Below are positions 13,801-20,926 of a stretch of 36,428 nucleotides of DNA, piece after piece. The position numbers and the translations under genes are program-made. The stretch's first letter is position 1, and each line of letters opens with the position of its first letter. This DNA is from JAFDVL01 sp964631865 (lineage in GTDB: Bacteria; Acidobacteriota; Blastocatellia; RBC074). The notes beneath the pieces are model-generated. The model was not told the DNA's origin. It saw only the letters and a list, made by a program, of their open reading frames with translations, and made no database searches. The stretch covers positions 1 through 36,428 of the forward strand of contig CAZWAK010000069.1 of the NCBI GenBank assembly GCA_964631865.1, given 5' to 3'.

Positions 13801-16604
13801 ACGCCGTCCGCGCTGACATAAAATTTGTAATCCGCAATCGTGCCATTGAACGTCGCATCCTGACGCGGCAAGTAGCGGAAGCCACCAACGTTGTAATTCG
13901 CTTTCAGATCAAACGCGATCCAATGCGGATGCACAGGATTCGCGGTTTGCCACTGCGTATGCCAGATCGTCGTGTTGCTGCCGTCAATCGCGTTCGTCGC
14001 CGCGCCGTTTTCGCCCTGTGTTTCCTGGCTGTCGGTCGTGACCGTCCAACCGGCACGATTGATTGCATTGCCGTTGGCATCGAGGATGTTGATTTCGGCA
14101 GCGGACGTCCAGGGATTGCCGTTGACTTCGGACAGAGCTTCGAGCTTCACGTACCGAATCGCGCCGCGCACCGTGACCAACCAATCAAAGCTTGTATTCG
14201 CGGTGAACGTGCCATCAGTAACATTCACTGTGACGCGATAGCTGCCGCTTGTAGTAGTCGTGCCGGTAATCACGCCCGTCGCGCTGTTGATCGTCAAGCC
14301 CGCAGGCAAGCCGGTCGCGCTGAACGTCATCGCATCGCCGTTCGGATCATTGGCTGTGATCGCCAGGTTCACGACATCGCCGACGAAATTGGTTTTGTTG
14401 CCGGGGTTCGTCACGACGGGGCCGGTGTTCGTGACAACCTGGATCACTTTGGCAACGGACGGCACGCCTGCACTGTTGAGCGCGAACAACATCCAGTAGC
14501 CCGGCGTCAACACATTCACGTTGCTGTGCAGCGTCAATTGATACGCCCCCGCGCCGTCGCTCGTGAACGGCACATTCAAAAAGTGCAAATCGGAATTCAA
14601 ATTGTGCGTCAGCCCGGACATTTTGATGAGGCTGAATTTGGCGATGTTGAGCGAAGCCTGCGCGGTGAACTGCCGCCCCGCAACAGCCAGATTCGGTGCG
14701 GAGGTAATCGCCGGACGCGCCGCCGATGTGCCATCCGCGTTGTACAAATACGGCGGCGTGAAAACCTGATGATCGGGATGATCGGCAGCGCAATTGCACA
14801 AGCCGCCGCCGCCCGACCAGACGCGCCCATCCGGCATCAACAACGCGACCGAATGGTAATTGCGCGGCACCGCGATGTCCGCAACCGGACGCCACGTTTG
14901 CGTTGTCGGATTCCAGATTTCGGGCGTCAGCACAGTGCCTTGATCGCTGAATTCGATGCCGGATGTGTTGCCGCCAATCACCATCACTTCGCCGTTGGGC
15001 AGCACGACCGCGTTGTGAAACTTGCGCGCGTTCGCCATCGGATTCGTCAACGTTTTGCGCGGCGTCGCCCCCGTCAAATCAATCACCATCGCCTGATTCG
15101 TCGCGGCTTGATTGTCGCCATTGATTTGCCCGCCCGTCACCAGAATCTTGCCTTCGTCGTACATCACCGAACCTGAATATTTCGGATACCATGTGTTGTC
15201 CAAGCCCGAATCCGCCACGCTGCCATTGCCCGTGACGTTGATCCAGTTCATCTGTTGCGTCGGGCCGAGGTGAAAAATCTGCCCATTCGGCGCGAGTTGC
15301 AAATACGGCAGCCAGTTTTTCTGATAGCCCGTGAAGTTCAAAATCGGCGCTTGTAAATTCGCGCCGGTCAGCAACGACCAACCGACATTCGGCGTCCAGA
15401 GTTCAGGATAAATGTCACCCGGTTCGCCCAGCGCCGTGAAGACTTTGCCGTTCGGCAACGCTACGCTGCCCGGATACCAACGACCACGATTCATGTTTTG
15501 CAGCGGCGTCCACGTGTTCGTGCGGAAATCGAAGGCACTGACTTTTTCGCGCGTGCCGTCGCCGCCGTTCACAAACACGCGCCCGTCTTCCAGCATCGTC
15601 GGAATGGCGCAGAACATGCTGTGACTCGTGTGATTCACCGACGTGATTTGATTCGTGGTCGGATTCCAATAGGCCGCATACGTGCTGGTTCCGCCGCTGA
15701 ACGAAGTCGGATTGTTGCCGCCCCACGCGAGGATGCGCCCGTCCGGCAACGATGCAGCCGAAGCAAACACGAACGGCCATCGCACCGCCGCGCTCCACGT
15801 GCCTGCTTGTGACGGCTCCGCTTCCAATCGTGCTTCGGCGGGAGCCACGAAGGCCGGATAGCTCTTGGCTTTCTCCGCCAGCATGTAATCGCTGAACACG
15901 TGATCGGGATCATCGCCTCCGGCAGCGTGCCGATGCGTGGGGAGGCTTGTGCGGCTGGCGAGTGTGGTGCTGCGTTCGACGCGCGCTTCCGCCCACACGG
16001 CATAATCAAACGCGCTGCCATCGCCCGCGTTCGTCACAACGAGTTTGAGTTCTTTGCGCCCCACCACGTTGAGCGCGATCTGTCGCGTAAACGTCGCGGC
16101 GGTCACGACGCCGCTGTCAAAAATGCGAACACCGTCAGCATAGATTTGAAACACCACCGAGCCGCGCCCGCCCGTGCCATCCGCGATGCCGAGGCTCGCG
16201 CGAAACATCGCGAATTGCCCGCCCAAGTCGTAGCGCGACTCAAACGGAGCCGTGACGGCGAGACCTTTTTTGTACGAGATTCCTTTGAGCACGAGTGGCC
16301 GCGCAGGCGTGTGCTCCTGACGTTGCCCGCGCACCTGTGCCAACGTCTTCGTCATCAATTCCAGCTCGTTCAGGTAAACCGTATTGCTGCTGCGTTGCTC
16401 GCGCCAGGCACTCAAGGTTTGCGCTGGCTCATCGGCAGTCGGTTGCGCCTCGCGCGTGGGCGTGCCGGGAGCTTGATTGTTTTGGCGTTGCCGCATTTCC
16501 CGCAACGTTTGCGCGTAAGAATTGGGGCAGGAAAAGGACGGGCAAAGATGCAGCAACAAAGCAAGTCCCAGGCAAAAAAACGGCGAGCGGCGTGATGTCT
16601 TCAT
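10881..16604 (-). CDS. Copper radical oxidase (galactose oxidase-like) fused to YVTN propeller and diheme cytochrome c peroxidase
   Basis: A 1907-residue exported protein (signal peptide about 1-31). Modules in order: NPCBM carbohydrate-binding domain (about 60-210); Kelch-type copper radical oxidase propeller (about 265-620) with its C-terminal DUF1929 domain (about 630-725); putative Ig domain (727-812); F5/8 type C (815-955); putative Ig (960-1046); PKD (1050-1135); YVTN beta-propeller (1155-1485); diheme cytochrome c peroxidase/MauG-like domain (1505-1755); final F5/8 type C (1762-1907). The galactose oxidase cofactor residues align: Cys332 (HSMFC) with Tyr377 (RGRWYPGS) for the thioether, Tyr583 and His584 (PRNYHS), and His667 (GLTHNLNSD); the stacking Trp of fungal enzymes is not obvious. 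Heme motifs are CASCH (1534-1538) and CAQCH (1664-1668), with the CCP signature TPTLRDVWATAPYLHDG. The family reactions are alcohol plus O2 to aldehyde plus H2O2, and H2O2 reduction. Substrate unknown. Confidence 0.93.
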   Translation of the reverse strand: MKTSRRSPFFCLGLALLLHLCPSFSCPNSYAQTLREMRQRQNNQAPGTPTREAQPTADEPAQTLSAWREQRSSNTVYLNELELMTKTLAQVRGQRQEHTPARPLVLKGISYKKGLAVTAPFESRYDLGGQFAMFRASLGIADGTGGRGSVVFQIYADGVRIFDSGVVTAATFTRQIALNVVGRKELKLVVTNAGDGSAFDYAVWAEARVERSTTLASRTSLPTHRHAAGGDDPDHVFSDYMLAEKAKSYPAFVAPAEARLEAEPSQAGTWSAAVRWPFVFASAASLPDGRILAWGGNNPTSFSGGTSTYAAYWNPTTNQITSVNHTSHSMFCAIPTMLEDGRVFVNGGDGTREKVSAFDFRTNTWTPLQNMNRGRWYPGSVALPNGKVFTALGEPGDIYPELWTPNVGWSLLTGANLQAPILNFTGYQKNWLPYLQLAPNGQIFHLGPTQQMNWINVTGNGSVADSGLDNTWYPKYSGSVMYDEGKILVTGGQINGDNQAATNQAMVIDLTGATPRKTLTNPMANARKFHNAVVLPNGEVMVIGGNTSGIEFSDQGTVLTPEIWNPTTQTWRPVADIAVPRNYHSVALLMPDGRVWSGGGGLCNCAADHPDHQVFTPPYLYNADGTSAARPAITSAPNLAVAGRQFTAQASLNIAKFSLIKMSGLTHNLNSDLHFLNVPFTSDGAGAYQLTLHSNVNVLTPGYWMLFALNSAGVPSVAKVIQVVTNTGPVVTNPGNKTNFVGDVVNLAITANDPNGDAMTFSATGLPAGLTINSATGVITGTTTTSGSYRVTVNVTDGTFTANTSFDWLVTVRGAIRYVKLEALSEVNGNPWTSAAEINILDANGNAINRAGWTVTTDSQETQGENGAATNAIDGSNTTIWHTQWQTANPVHPHWIAFDLKANYNVGGFRYLPRQDATFNGTIADYKFYVSADGVNWGAAVAQGRFAADKTEKTATVRANQSPTLALLPNRTDAAGTAVNVTLTASDPDGDVLSFAASGLPAGLTINNSTGVITGTPTTATNYNTTVTVSDGRGGTAARSFVWTITPPGLTINAMTSSPKPVNTAVSYTATVNNAVNPRFKWLFGDGTAETAYSTAPSISHTFTQPGIYVVKVTATDDRGIEKSTTCTQAIHLPASTNRPAVSMNLAYETRATGNPRLWVVNQDNDSVSVFDAVTHTKAAEINVGSAPRSLAIAPNGRVWVTNRRTASISVIDPASLTVVQTIPLPYASQPYGIAFAPTGGFAYVTLEAAGKLFKLDASTGALSGTLNTGLDVRHLSISADGATVYVSRFITPRVPGEDTATPQVANGGGEVLVVNASAMTLANTIRLRHSDQFDTENVGRGIPNYLGPAIIAPDGQTAWTPSKQDNIARGTLRDGRNLTFESTVRSISSVINLTTNTENYLARLDHNNGGIASTGGFDRTGNYLFVALEGSREIAVVDAYGQRELFRIPVGRAPQGVVVSADGSKLFVNNFMDRTVSVLDINRVVNEGALTAPVLATMNSVATEKLSAQVLRGKQFFYDAADTRLARDAYISCASCHNDGGQDGRVWDLTGFGEGLRNTISLRGRSGTQGFLHWSANFDEVQDFEGQIRGLSGGTGLMTDAQFNTGTRNQPLGDRKTGVSADLDALAAYVASLTSFDPSPYRNNGALTSDALAGREIFRAQNCAQCHSGTAFTEAATGSLRNIGTLKPASGLRLGNTLLGLDTPTLRDVWATAPYLHDGSAATLEAAITAHNGVSLTTTDLQKLVAYLQQIGSEESSAPTLNTNLAQGRSATQSSTSNGGAASRAVDGNTSGVYSQNSVTHTNNNSRAWWQVDLGSPRTIETIQLFNRTDCCSNRLSNFYVFVSSTDMTGRSYNSLVADSAVKKYWVSGQAPPSLMLNAATSGRYVRVQLSERNYLSLAEVQVWGR

Positions 16605-16773
16605 ACACTTGTCTACACACTTCTGGTCATCGTGTACGACAGGGGCATGCCTGACACTGAGTTTTTCTTGATGCGAGGAAAATTTACCGAGACCCTATGA
16701 TGAAGCCATTGCAACGGCCTGCTAAAACCATCACGAAGATGACGGCAGGAAAGTAAGGCGGCAGGAAGCTGTA

Positions 16774-16794
16774 GCGCGATTTGGCAAATCGCGC
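16774..16794. repeat. REP-like palindrome, GCGATTTGGCAAATCGC family
   Basis: A palindrome with 10-bp perfect arms around one central base, core GCGATTTGGCAAATCGC, lies in the 216-base gap between the fusion oxidase gene (start 16604) and the second DUF1553 gene (stop 16821). Two more copies of the same core are at 32066-32084 and 32105-32123. The rest of this gap (16605-16773) shows no gene or clear promoter. Confidence 0.8.
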
Positions 16795-16820
16795 CACGCA
16801 GCAAAAGATTGATGCAGTGA

Positions 16821-19800
16821 CTATTCCTTCGTCACCGTTTCATCCAAATTCAGCAGCACATTCGCCACCATTGTCAGCGCCGCGAATTCGGCTTTGTTCG
16901 CGGCTTTGCTGTCTTTGAGGATTTTCGCGGCGGCCTGCGGTTGCGATGTAAAATTCGTGACTTGCTGTTGGTACAACGCGAGCAAGCGTTCCAGTTCTGC
17001 CGCTTCGGGTTTGCGCGTCAGACACGTGCGAAAGCCATACGTCAAGCGCGCTCGCAACGTCGTGCCGCCGTCTTTCAGCATCCGCATTGCCAAACCACGC
17101 GCGTTGTCCATCGCGGCTTCGTCGTTGAGCATCGTCAAGGCTTGCAACGGTGTGTTTGTGCGCACGCGGCGCACGGTGCAAGTTTCGCGGCTCGTGCCAT
17201 CGAAGGTCATCATTTGCGGAAACGGAGCCGTGCGACGAATGAAGGTGTAGAGGCTGCGCCGATAGCGGTCTTCGCCTTCGCTCGTGCGCCATTTTTCGGC
17301 ACTGTATGGACTCGTCCATACGCCTTCGGGTTGCAGCGGAAACACGCTCGCGCCCCCGATTTTACGGCTCAGCAAGCCACTCGCGGTCAACCCCAAGTCT
17401 CGAATCATTTCGGCCTCCAATCGAAAGCGCGGGCCGCGTGCGAGCAGGCGATTGTACGGGTCTTCCAATTTTGGATTTTGGATTTTGGATTTTGGATTGA
17501 AGTCGGATGACTGGCGATAAGTCGCGGACATGACGATCAAACGATGAAGCATTTTCATGCTCCATTTTTTCGTTGGCTTTGATTCCGCATTCCGCACTCC
17601 GAATTCCGCATTCGTGAATTCCGCATTCATGAATTCGACGGCGAGCCAATCCAACAATTCCGGGTGCGACGGCGCTTCGCCTTGCGTGCCGAAGTCTTCG
17701 CTCGTCAGCACGAGGCCGCGTCCGAAAAATTGTTCCCAGAAGCGATTGATGGTCACGCGCGCCGTCAGCGGATTGTCTTCGCTCACCAACCATTTCGCCA
17801 AACCGAGGCGGTTGTACGGCAACGCTTCAGACATACGCGGCAGGAACGCGGGCACATCGGCATAGACTTTTTCGCCGGGACTCAGGAAGCTGCCGCGCAC
17901 GCGCATCGGCGCAGACGGCTTTTCAAATCCCGGTTTCTCGCCCATCACCAACGCGGTCACGATATTCAAATCGCGCAACTCTTTTTGCAGCGCGCTCAAT
18001 CGCTCGCGGTCGGCTTTCAGCAGCGGCGTCAACGCACGATGCAGCGAGGCCAAATCCTTCTTCTGCTTTTCGGTGCGTTCCGTCATCGCCAGCACAGGGC
18101 GTTGCGTCGCCGGAACCTTCGTCAGCGTCGTTGGTTCTTTGCTGGTCGTCACGGACAAGCGGAAGCGGCCAATGCCCTGCCCGACGGAACCACCGAGGTG
18201 CTTGAGCTTGACCGTCAACGTCGTGCCGCCGAGAAAGCCAAATGGTTTTTCGGCAATAAAGACGGCATTGCGAGCGACGCGCGTCGTGTCCGAAGTTGCG
18301 TTGACCAACCAGCCGGTTGGTTTGTCAATCGGCGGCATGTCGCGGGTGAAGAATTTTTTCGGCTCAATGCGGCTCGCCTGATTGTCTACGCTCGCCGATT
18401 TGAACGCGATGAGTTGCGGCTTGCCGTTCGCAGGCGTGGCTTCGACTTCGATGCCCGTGAGCAAAAAGTTGCCGTACGGATCACGACCGGGGCCGCCTTT
18501 GGGCAAGCTCGGATCGGGCATCGCTTCGAGGCGCAGCGCGGTAATGTTTTTGAGATCGGTCTTCGTCGTGATGACGTACGTTTCGGCTTCAGGATTCGCG
18601 CCCGAAGCGAGAACAGATTTATCCGCTTGCTTCGTCAGCGTCGCACCGCTCACAGCCTTGATTTCATTGGGTTCGAGCACCGTCCATTGCTTTTCTTCAT
18701 CGCGCATCCCACGTTCCCACGCGGCTTGCGCGGTGTCGAGTTCTGTCGTTGAGGTTTTGAGTTTGGTTTGCAGTTCGGCGATTTCGGCTTCGATGACTTT
18801 GCGCTTGGCATCCTGTTCGGGCGTCGGCAAATCAAGGATTGGTTCTTTCACCCAGCGCGTCTCTTCGCCCATCCCTTCGCCTTGATAACCATATTCCCAC
18901 TCAGACGAATTGAAGAACGCATAGAGCTTGTAATAATCGCGCTGTGAAAACGGATCGTACTTGTGATTGTGGCATTGCGCGCATCCAAGCGTCGAGCCAA
19001 GCCACACGGTCGCCGTCGTGTTCACACGATCTACGAGCACTTCAAAACGCGCCTCTTCCGGGTCAATCCCGCCTTCCTGATTGATGAGCGTGTTGCGATG
19101 AAAACCGGTCGCAATCAATTGGTCTTTCGCCCGTTTTTCATCTGAAAGCTTCGGCAACATATCGCCCGCGAGTTGTTCGATGGTGAATTGATCGAACGGC
19201 ATGTCGGCATTGAGCGCGTTGATGACCCAATCGCGGTACTTCCACATCGTGCGCAGATTGTCTTTTTCGTAGCCGTTGGAATCGGCATAGCGCGCCAGAT
19301 CGAGCCAGGGACGCGCCCAACGTTCACCGTAATGTTGCGAGGCAAGTAGCTTGTCTACTACCTTTTCGTAAGCATTCGGCGCGTTGTCGCTCAAGAATTC
19401 ATCAATCTCCTTGACGCTCGGCGGCAGCCCAATCAAATCGAAGTACACGCGGCGCAGCAACGTTTCTTTCGACGCTTCGGGCGACGGTTGCCAGCCTTCT
19501 CGTTCGAGCCGCGCGAGGATGAAGTTGTCAATTGGATTGCGCACCCACGCAGCATTTTTGACGGTTGGAATCGCGGGACGCAATGGCTTTTTGTAAGCCC
19601 AATGCGTGGGAATTTCAGATTTCAAATTTGAGATTGGAGATTCTTCAGAAGTGGGCCAAACCGCGCCTTGCGCAATCCACTGCCGCAGCAATTCAATCTG
19701 TTCGGGCTTGAGCGGCTCGCTGCCCAGCGGCATTTTCGCTTGTCCATCGGAACCCGTCACGCGCGTCAATAAAATCGAGGCGTTCGCGTTGCCGGGCATG

Positions 19801-20024
19801 ATGACTGCGCCGCTGATGCCGCCTTTCAGCGCGGCAGCTTTGTTGTCCAATCGCAATTGCCCTGCCGCTTTCTTCGCGCTGTGACAACTGACACAATGCG
19901 TCTCGAAGATGGGTTGAATGTCGTGCGTAAAATCAATGCTGCGCTGCGCAGAAACAACCGCGAGGCGCGGCACAACGGCACCGCCAACGACGAAGACTAC
20001 AAGGGTGAGAAGTTTCCAGTTCAT
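16821..20024 (-). CDS. Diheme PSCyt1-DUF1549-DUF1553 secreted protein (number 2)
   Basis: The ATG at 20024 (MNWKLLTLVVFVVGGAVVPRLAVVSAQ) is chosen because it begins a clear signal peptide; an upstream extension to 20075 runs into the preceding gene. The protein has 1067 residues. PSCyt1 has CVSCH at Cys44-His48 and the KMPLGSEPL ligand region. DUF1549 ends with GCAQCHNHKYDPFSQRDYY, the second heme c motif. A coiled, Lys/Glu-rich stretch and a beta-rich domain follow in place of the LamG of the paralogue. DUF1553 closes the protein (YNRLGLAKWLVSEDNPLTARVTINRFWEQFF). Three heptamer-repeat insertions lie within it: 17473-17500, 17582-17638 and 19612-19646. It lies between the TonB receptor and the oxidase fusion, all minus strand, and probably works with them at the cell surface. 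Its reaction is not established. Confidence 0.92.
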   Translation of the reverse strand: MNWKLLTLVVFVVGGAVVPRLAVVSAQRSIDFTHDIQPIFETHCVSCHSAKKAAGQLRLDNKAAALKGGISGAVIMPGNANASILLTRVTGSDGQAKMPLGSEPLKPEQIELLRQWIAQGAVWPTSEESPISNLKSEIPTHWAYKKPLRPAIPTVKNAAWVRNPIDNFILARLEREGWQPSPEASKETLLRRVYFDLIGLPPSVKEIDEFLSDNAPNAYEKVVDKLLASQHYGERWARPWLDLARYADSNGYEKDNLRTMWKYRDWVINALNADMPFDQFTIEQLAGDMLPKLSDEKRAKDQLIATGFHRNTLINQEGGIDPEEARFEVLVDRVNTTATVWLGSTLGCAQCHNHKYDPFSQRDYYKLYAFFNSSEWEYGYQGEGMGEETRWVKEPILDLPTPEQDAKRKVIEAEIAELQTKLKTSTTELDTAQAAWERGMRDEEKQWTVLEPNEIKAVSGATLTKQADKSVLASGANPEAETYVITTKTDLKNITALRLEAMPDPSLPKGGPGRDPYGNFLLTGIEVEATPANGKPQLIAFKSASVDNQASRIEPKKFFTRDMPPIDKPTGWLVNATSDTTRVARNAVFIAEKPFGFLGGTTLTVKLKHLGGSVGQGIGRFRLSVTTSKEPTTLTKVPATQRPVLAMTERTEKQKKDLASLHRALTPLLKADRERLSALQKELRDLNIVTALVMGEKPGFEKPSAPMRVRGSFLSPGEKVYADVPAFLPRMSEALPYNRLGLAKWLVSEDNPLTARVTINRFWEQFFGRGLVLTSEDFGTQGEAPSHPELLDWLAVEFMNAEFTNAEFGVRNAESKPTKKWSMKMLHRLIVMSATYRQSSDFNPKSKIQNPKLEDPYNRLLARGPRFRLEAEMIRDLGLTASGLLSRKIGGASVFPLQPEGVWTSPYSAEKWRTSEGEDRYRRSLYTFIRRTAPFPQMMTFDGTSRETCTVRRVRTNTPLQALTMLNDEAAMDNARGLAMRMLKDGGTTLRARLTYGFRTCLTRKPEAAELERLLALYQQQVTNFTSQPQAAAKILKDSKAANKAEFAALTMVANVLLNLDETVTKE
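17473..17500. repeat. GGATTTT heptamer array inside DUF1553 gene number 2
   Basis: Three perfect GGATTTT units and one diverged unit. They encode NPKSKIQNPK between SSDF and LEDPYNRLLARGPR, the same loop that carries the array at 7114-7148 in the paralogue. Confidence 0.9.
17582..17638. repeat. ATTCCGC-type heptamer array inside DUF1553 gene number 2
   Basis: Units ATTCCGC, ATTCCGC, ACTCCGA, ATTCCGC, ATTCGTG, then after one extra base ATTCCGC and ATTCATG. They encode NAEFTNAEFGVRNAES after WLAVEFM, matching the insertion site at 7213-7289 in the paralogue. The spacer of one base shows that the array has drifted while the frame is kept. Confidence 0.85.
19612..19646. repeat. Degenerate ATTTCAG-type heptamer array inside DUF1553 gene number 2
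   Basis: Five units in register (ATTTCAG, ATTTCAA, ATTTGAG, ATTGGAG, ATTCTTC). They encode part of EESPISNLKSEIP in the linker between PSCyt1 and DUF1549. The paralogue lacks this stretch. Confidence 0.7.
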
Positions 20025-20032
20025 AGGGTCAT

Positions 20033-20850
20033 TCAGGATTGCGAAGGCGTCAGTTTCAGATTGCGCTTGAGCCATTTGTCGAGGTCAGCAGGCGAAGCGA
20101 ATTTCAGCAATGCGATGCCCAAGCGTTGCAGCTTTTCGACGGGAAGCTGTTCGATCTTCGCTTGTGTTTCTGCTGTTAACTGACCAAGTTTGTAGCTCAG
20201 TTGCGTCGTTACCATCATTTGAGCTTGCGCCAAGCGCCCACGCTTTTCTCCGCGACGCTCCCAACTGGTTATGTATGGCATAGGTTTTTCCTCCTTGTAT
20301 TGCTCAGTTTCCTGATCCAGTTTCTGCTCCAATTCTTCAGGCAAGATCATGATCCAATCAATAAACCTGAGCAACGATGCGATGTATTTTCGCTCATAAC
20401 CCCGTTTGTATGCCAGCCGGATGAGTTCGCGTTTCGCAGCATATTTCGACAAATCGTCATTTTGCTTGCGTAAGCGGCGGAGTTCCAGAATCTTCAATTG
20501 CGCCAGTACAACCAGCGCGAACGGATTCTCGCTTGCTAGCAACTCTGCTTCGCGCCCGCGCCAATCGGCGAGGCGCACGACATTGAACTCAAACAACAAG
20601 CGCCCGCCCCAACGTTTGACTTCGTAGCGGCTGAGCCAGGCAAGGGGTGGCAAGAGGAATTCGCCCGTAAGGACGCGAGGCGTTTGGAGTGCTGCGGCTT
20701 GGCGTAGCTTTTATTTTCGTGCCTACCAAAGCGGTACCAAGCTACCGCACTCCAAACGCTTCGCGTGAAGAAGGCGATGAATTCTTCAAAATGTGCGTCG
20801 AGCAAATCCTTCCACGCGCTGTCCTGTGCGGTAGCTTTCTTGCGGGGCAT
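20033..20850 (-). pseudogene. Broken Rpn/DUF4351-type nuclease-transposase-like gene with internal replacement
   Basis: The N-terminal piece starts at the ATG at 20848-20850 (MPRKKATAQDSAWKDLLDAHFEEFIAFF), which is the typical opening of this PD-(D/E)XK-related family. The C-terminal piece (from about 20653) reads YEVKRWGGRLLFEFNVVRLADWRGREAELLASENPFALVVLAQLK, then FIDWIMILPEELE, and ends TPSQS at 20033; it is also typical. The roughly 65-90 residues that should lie between, including the nuclease core, are missing. In their place is a 90-base imperfect palindrome (20675-20764), and the two pieces are in different frames. The product should be inactive. Members of this family are often linked to mobile DNA and recombination. 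The gene ends 8 bases before the start of the second DUF1553 gene. Confidence 0.78.
20675..20764. repeat. REP-like imperfect palindrome inside the broken Rpn-like gene
   Basis: Arms of 28 bases (20675-20702 and 20737-20764) match at 24 positions in inverted orientation. The core is GTTTGGAGTGC on one side and GCACTCCAAAC on the other, with GGTACC-like symmetry in the loop. It occupies the place where the middle of the Rpn/DUF4351 gene should be. Confidence 0.82.
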
Positions 20851-20853
20851 AAC

Positions 20854-20900
20854 TGAAAAACAAAATGCCTGCCTGCCGACAAACGCGACAGGCAGGCAGG
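20854..20900 (-). terminator. Rho-independent terminator of the TonB receptor gene
   Basis: Read on the minus strand, a GC-rich stem (arms CCTGCCTGCCTGTCG and CGGCAGGCAGGCA) closes a 7-base loop and is followed at once by TTTTGTTTTT. It lies 27 bases past the receptor stop codon at 20927. It should isolate the receptor transcript from the genes further downstream. Confidence 0.88.
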
Positions 20901-20926
20901 AGTTGGGTGAAGTTCTGATAGTTGGG

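Noticed and set aside
11352..15176. Long plus-strand open frames (522 and 484 codons)
   Set aside because: They are antisense to the oxidase fusion gene, whose domains and motifs are continuous on the minus strand. Their composition is Arg/Ala/His-rich and shows no family motif.
16613..16804. Minus-strand open frame of 63 codons upstream of the oxidase gene
   Set aside because: It spans a REP-like palindrome, has no ribosome site or family similarity, and is most likely chance.
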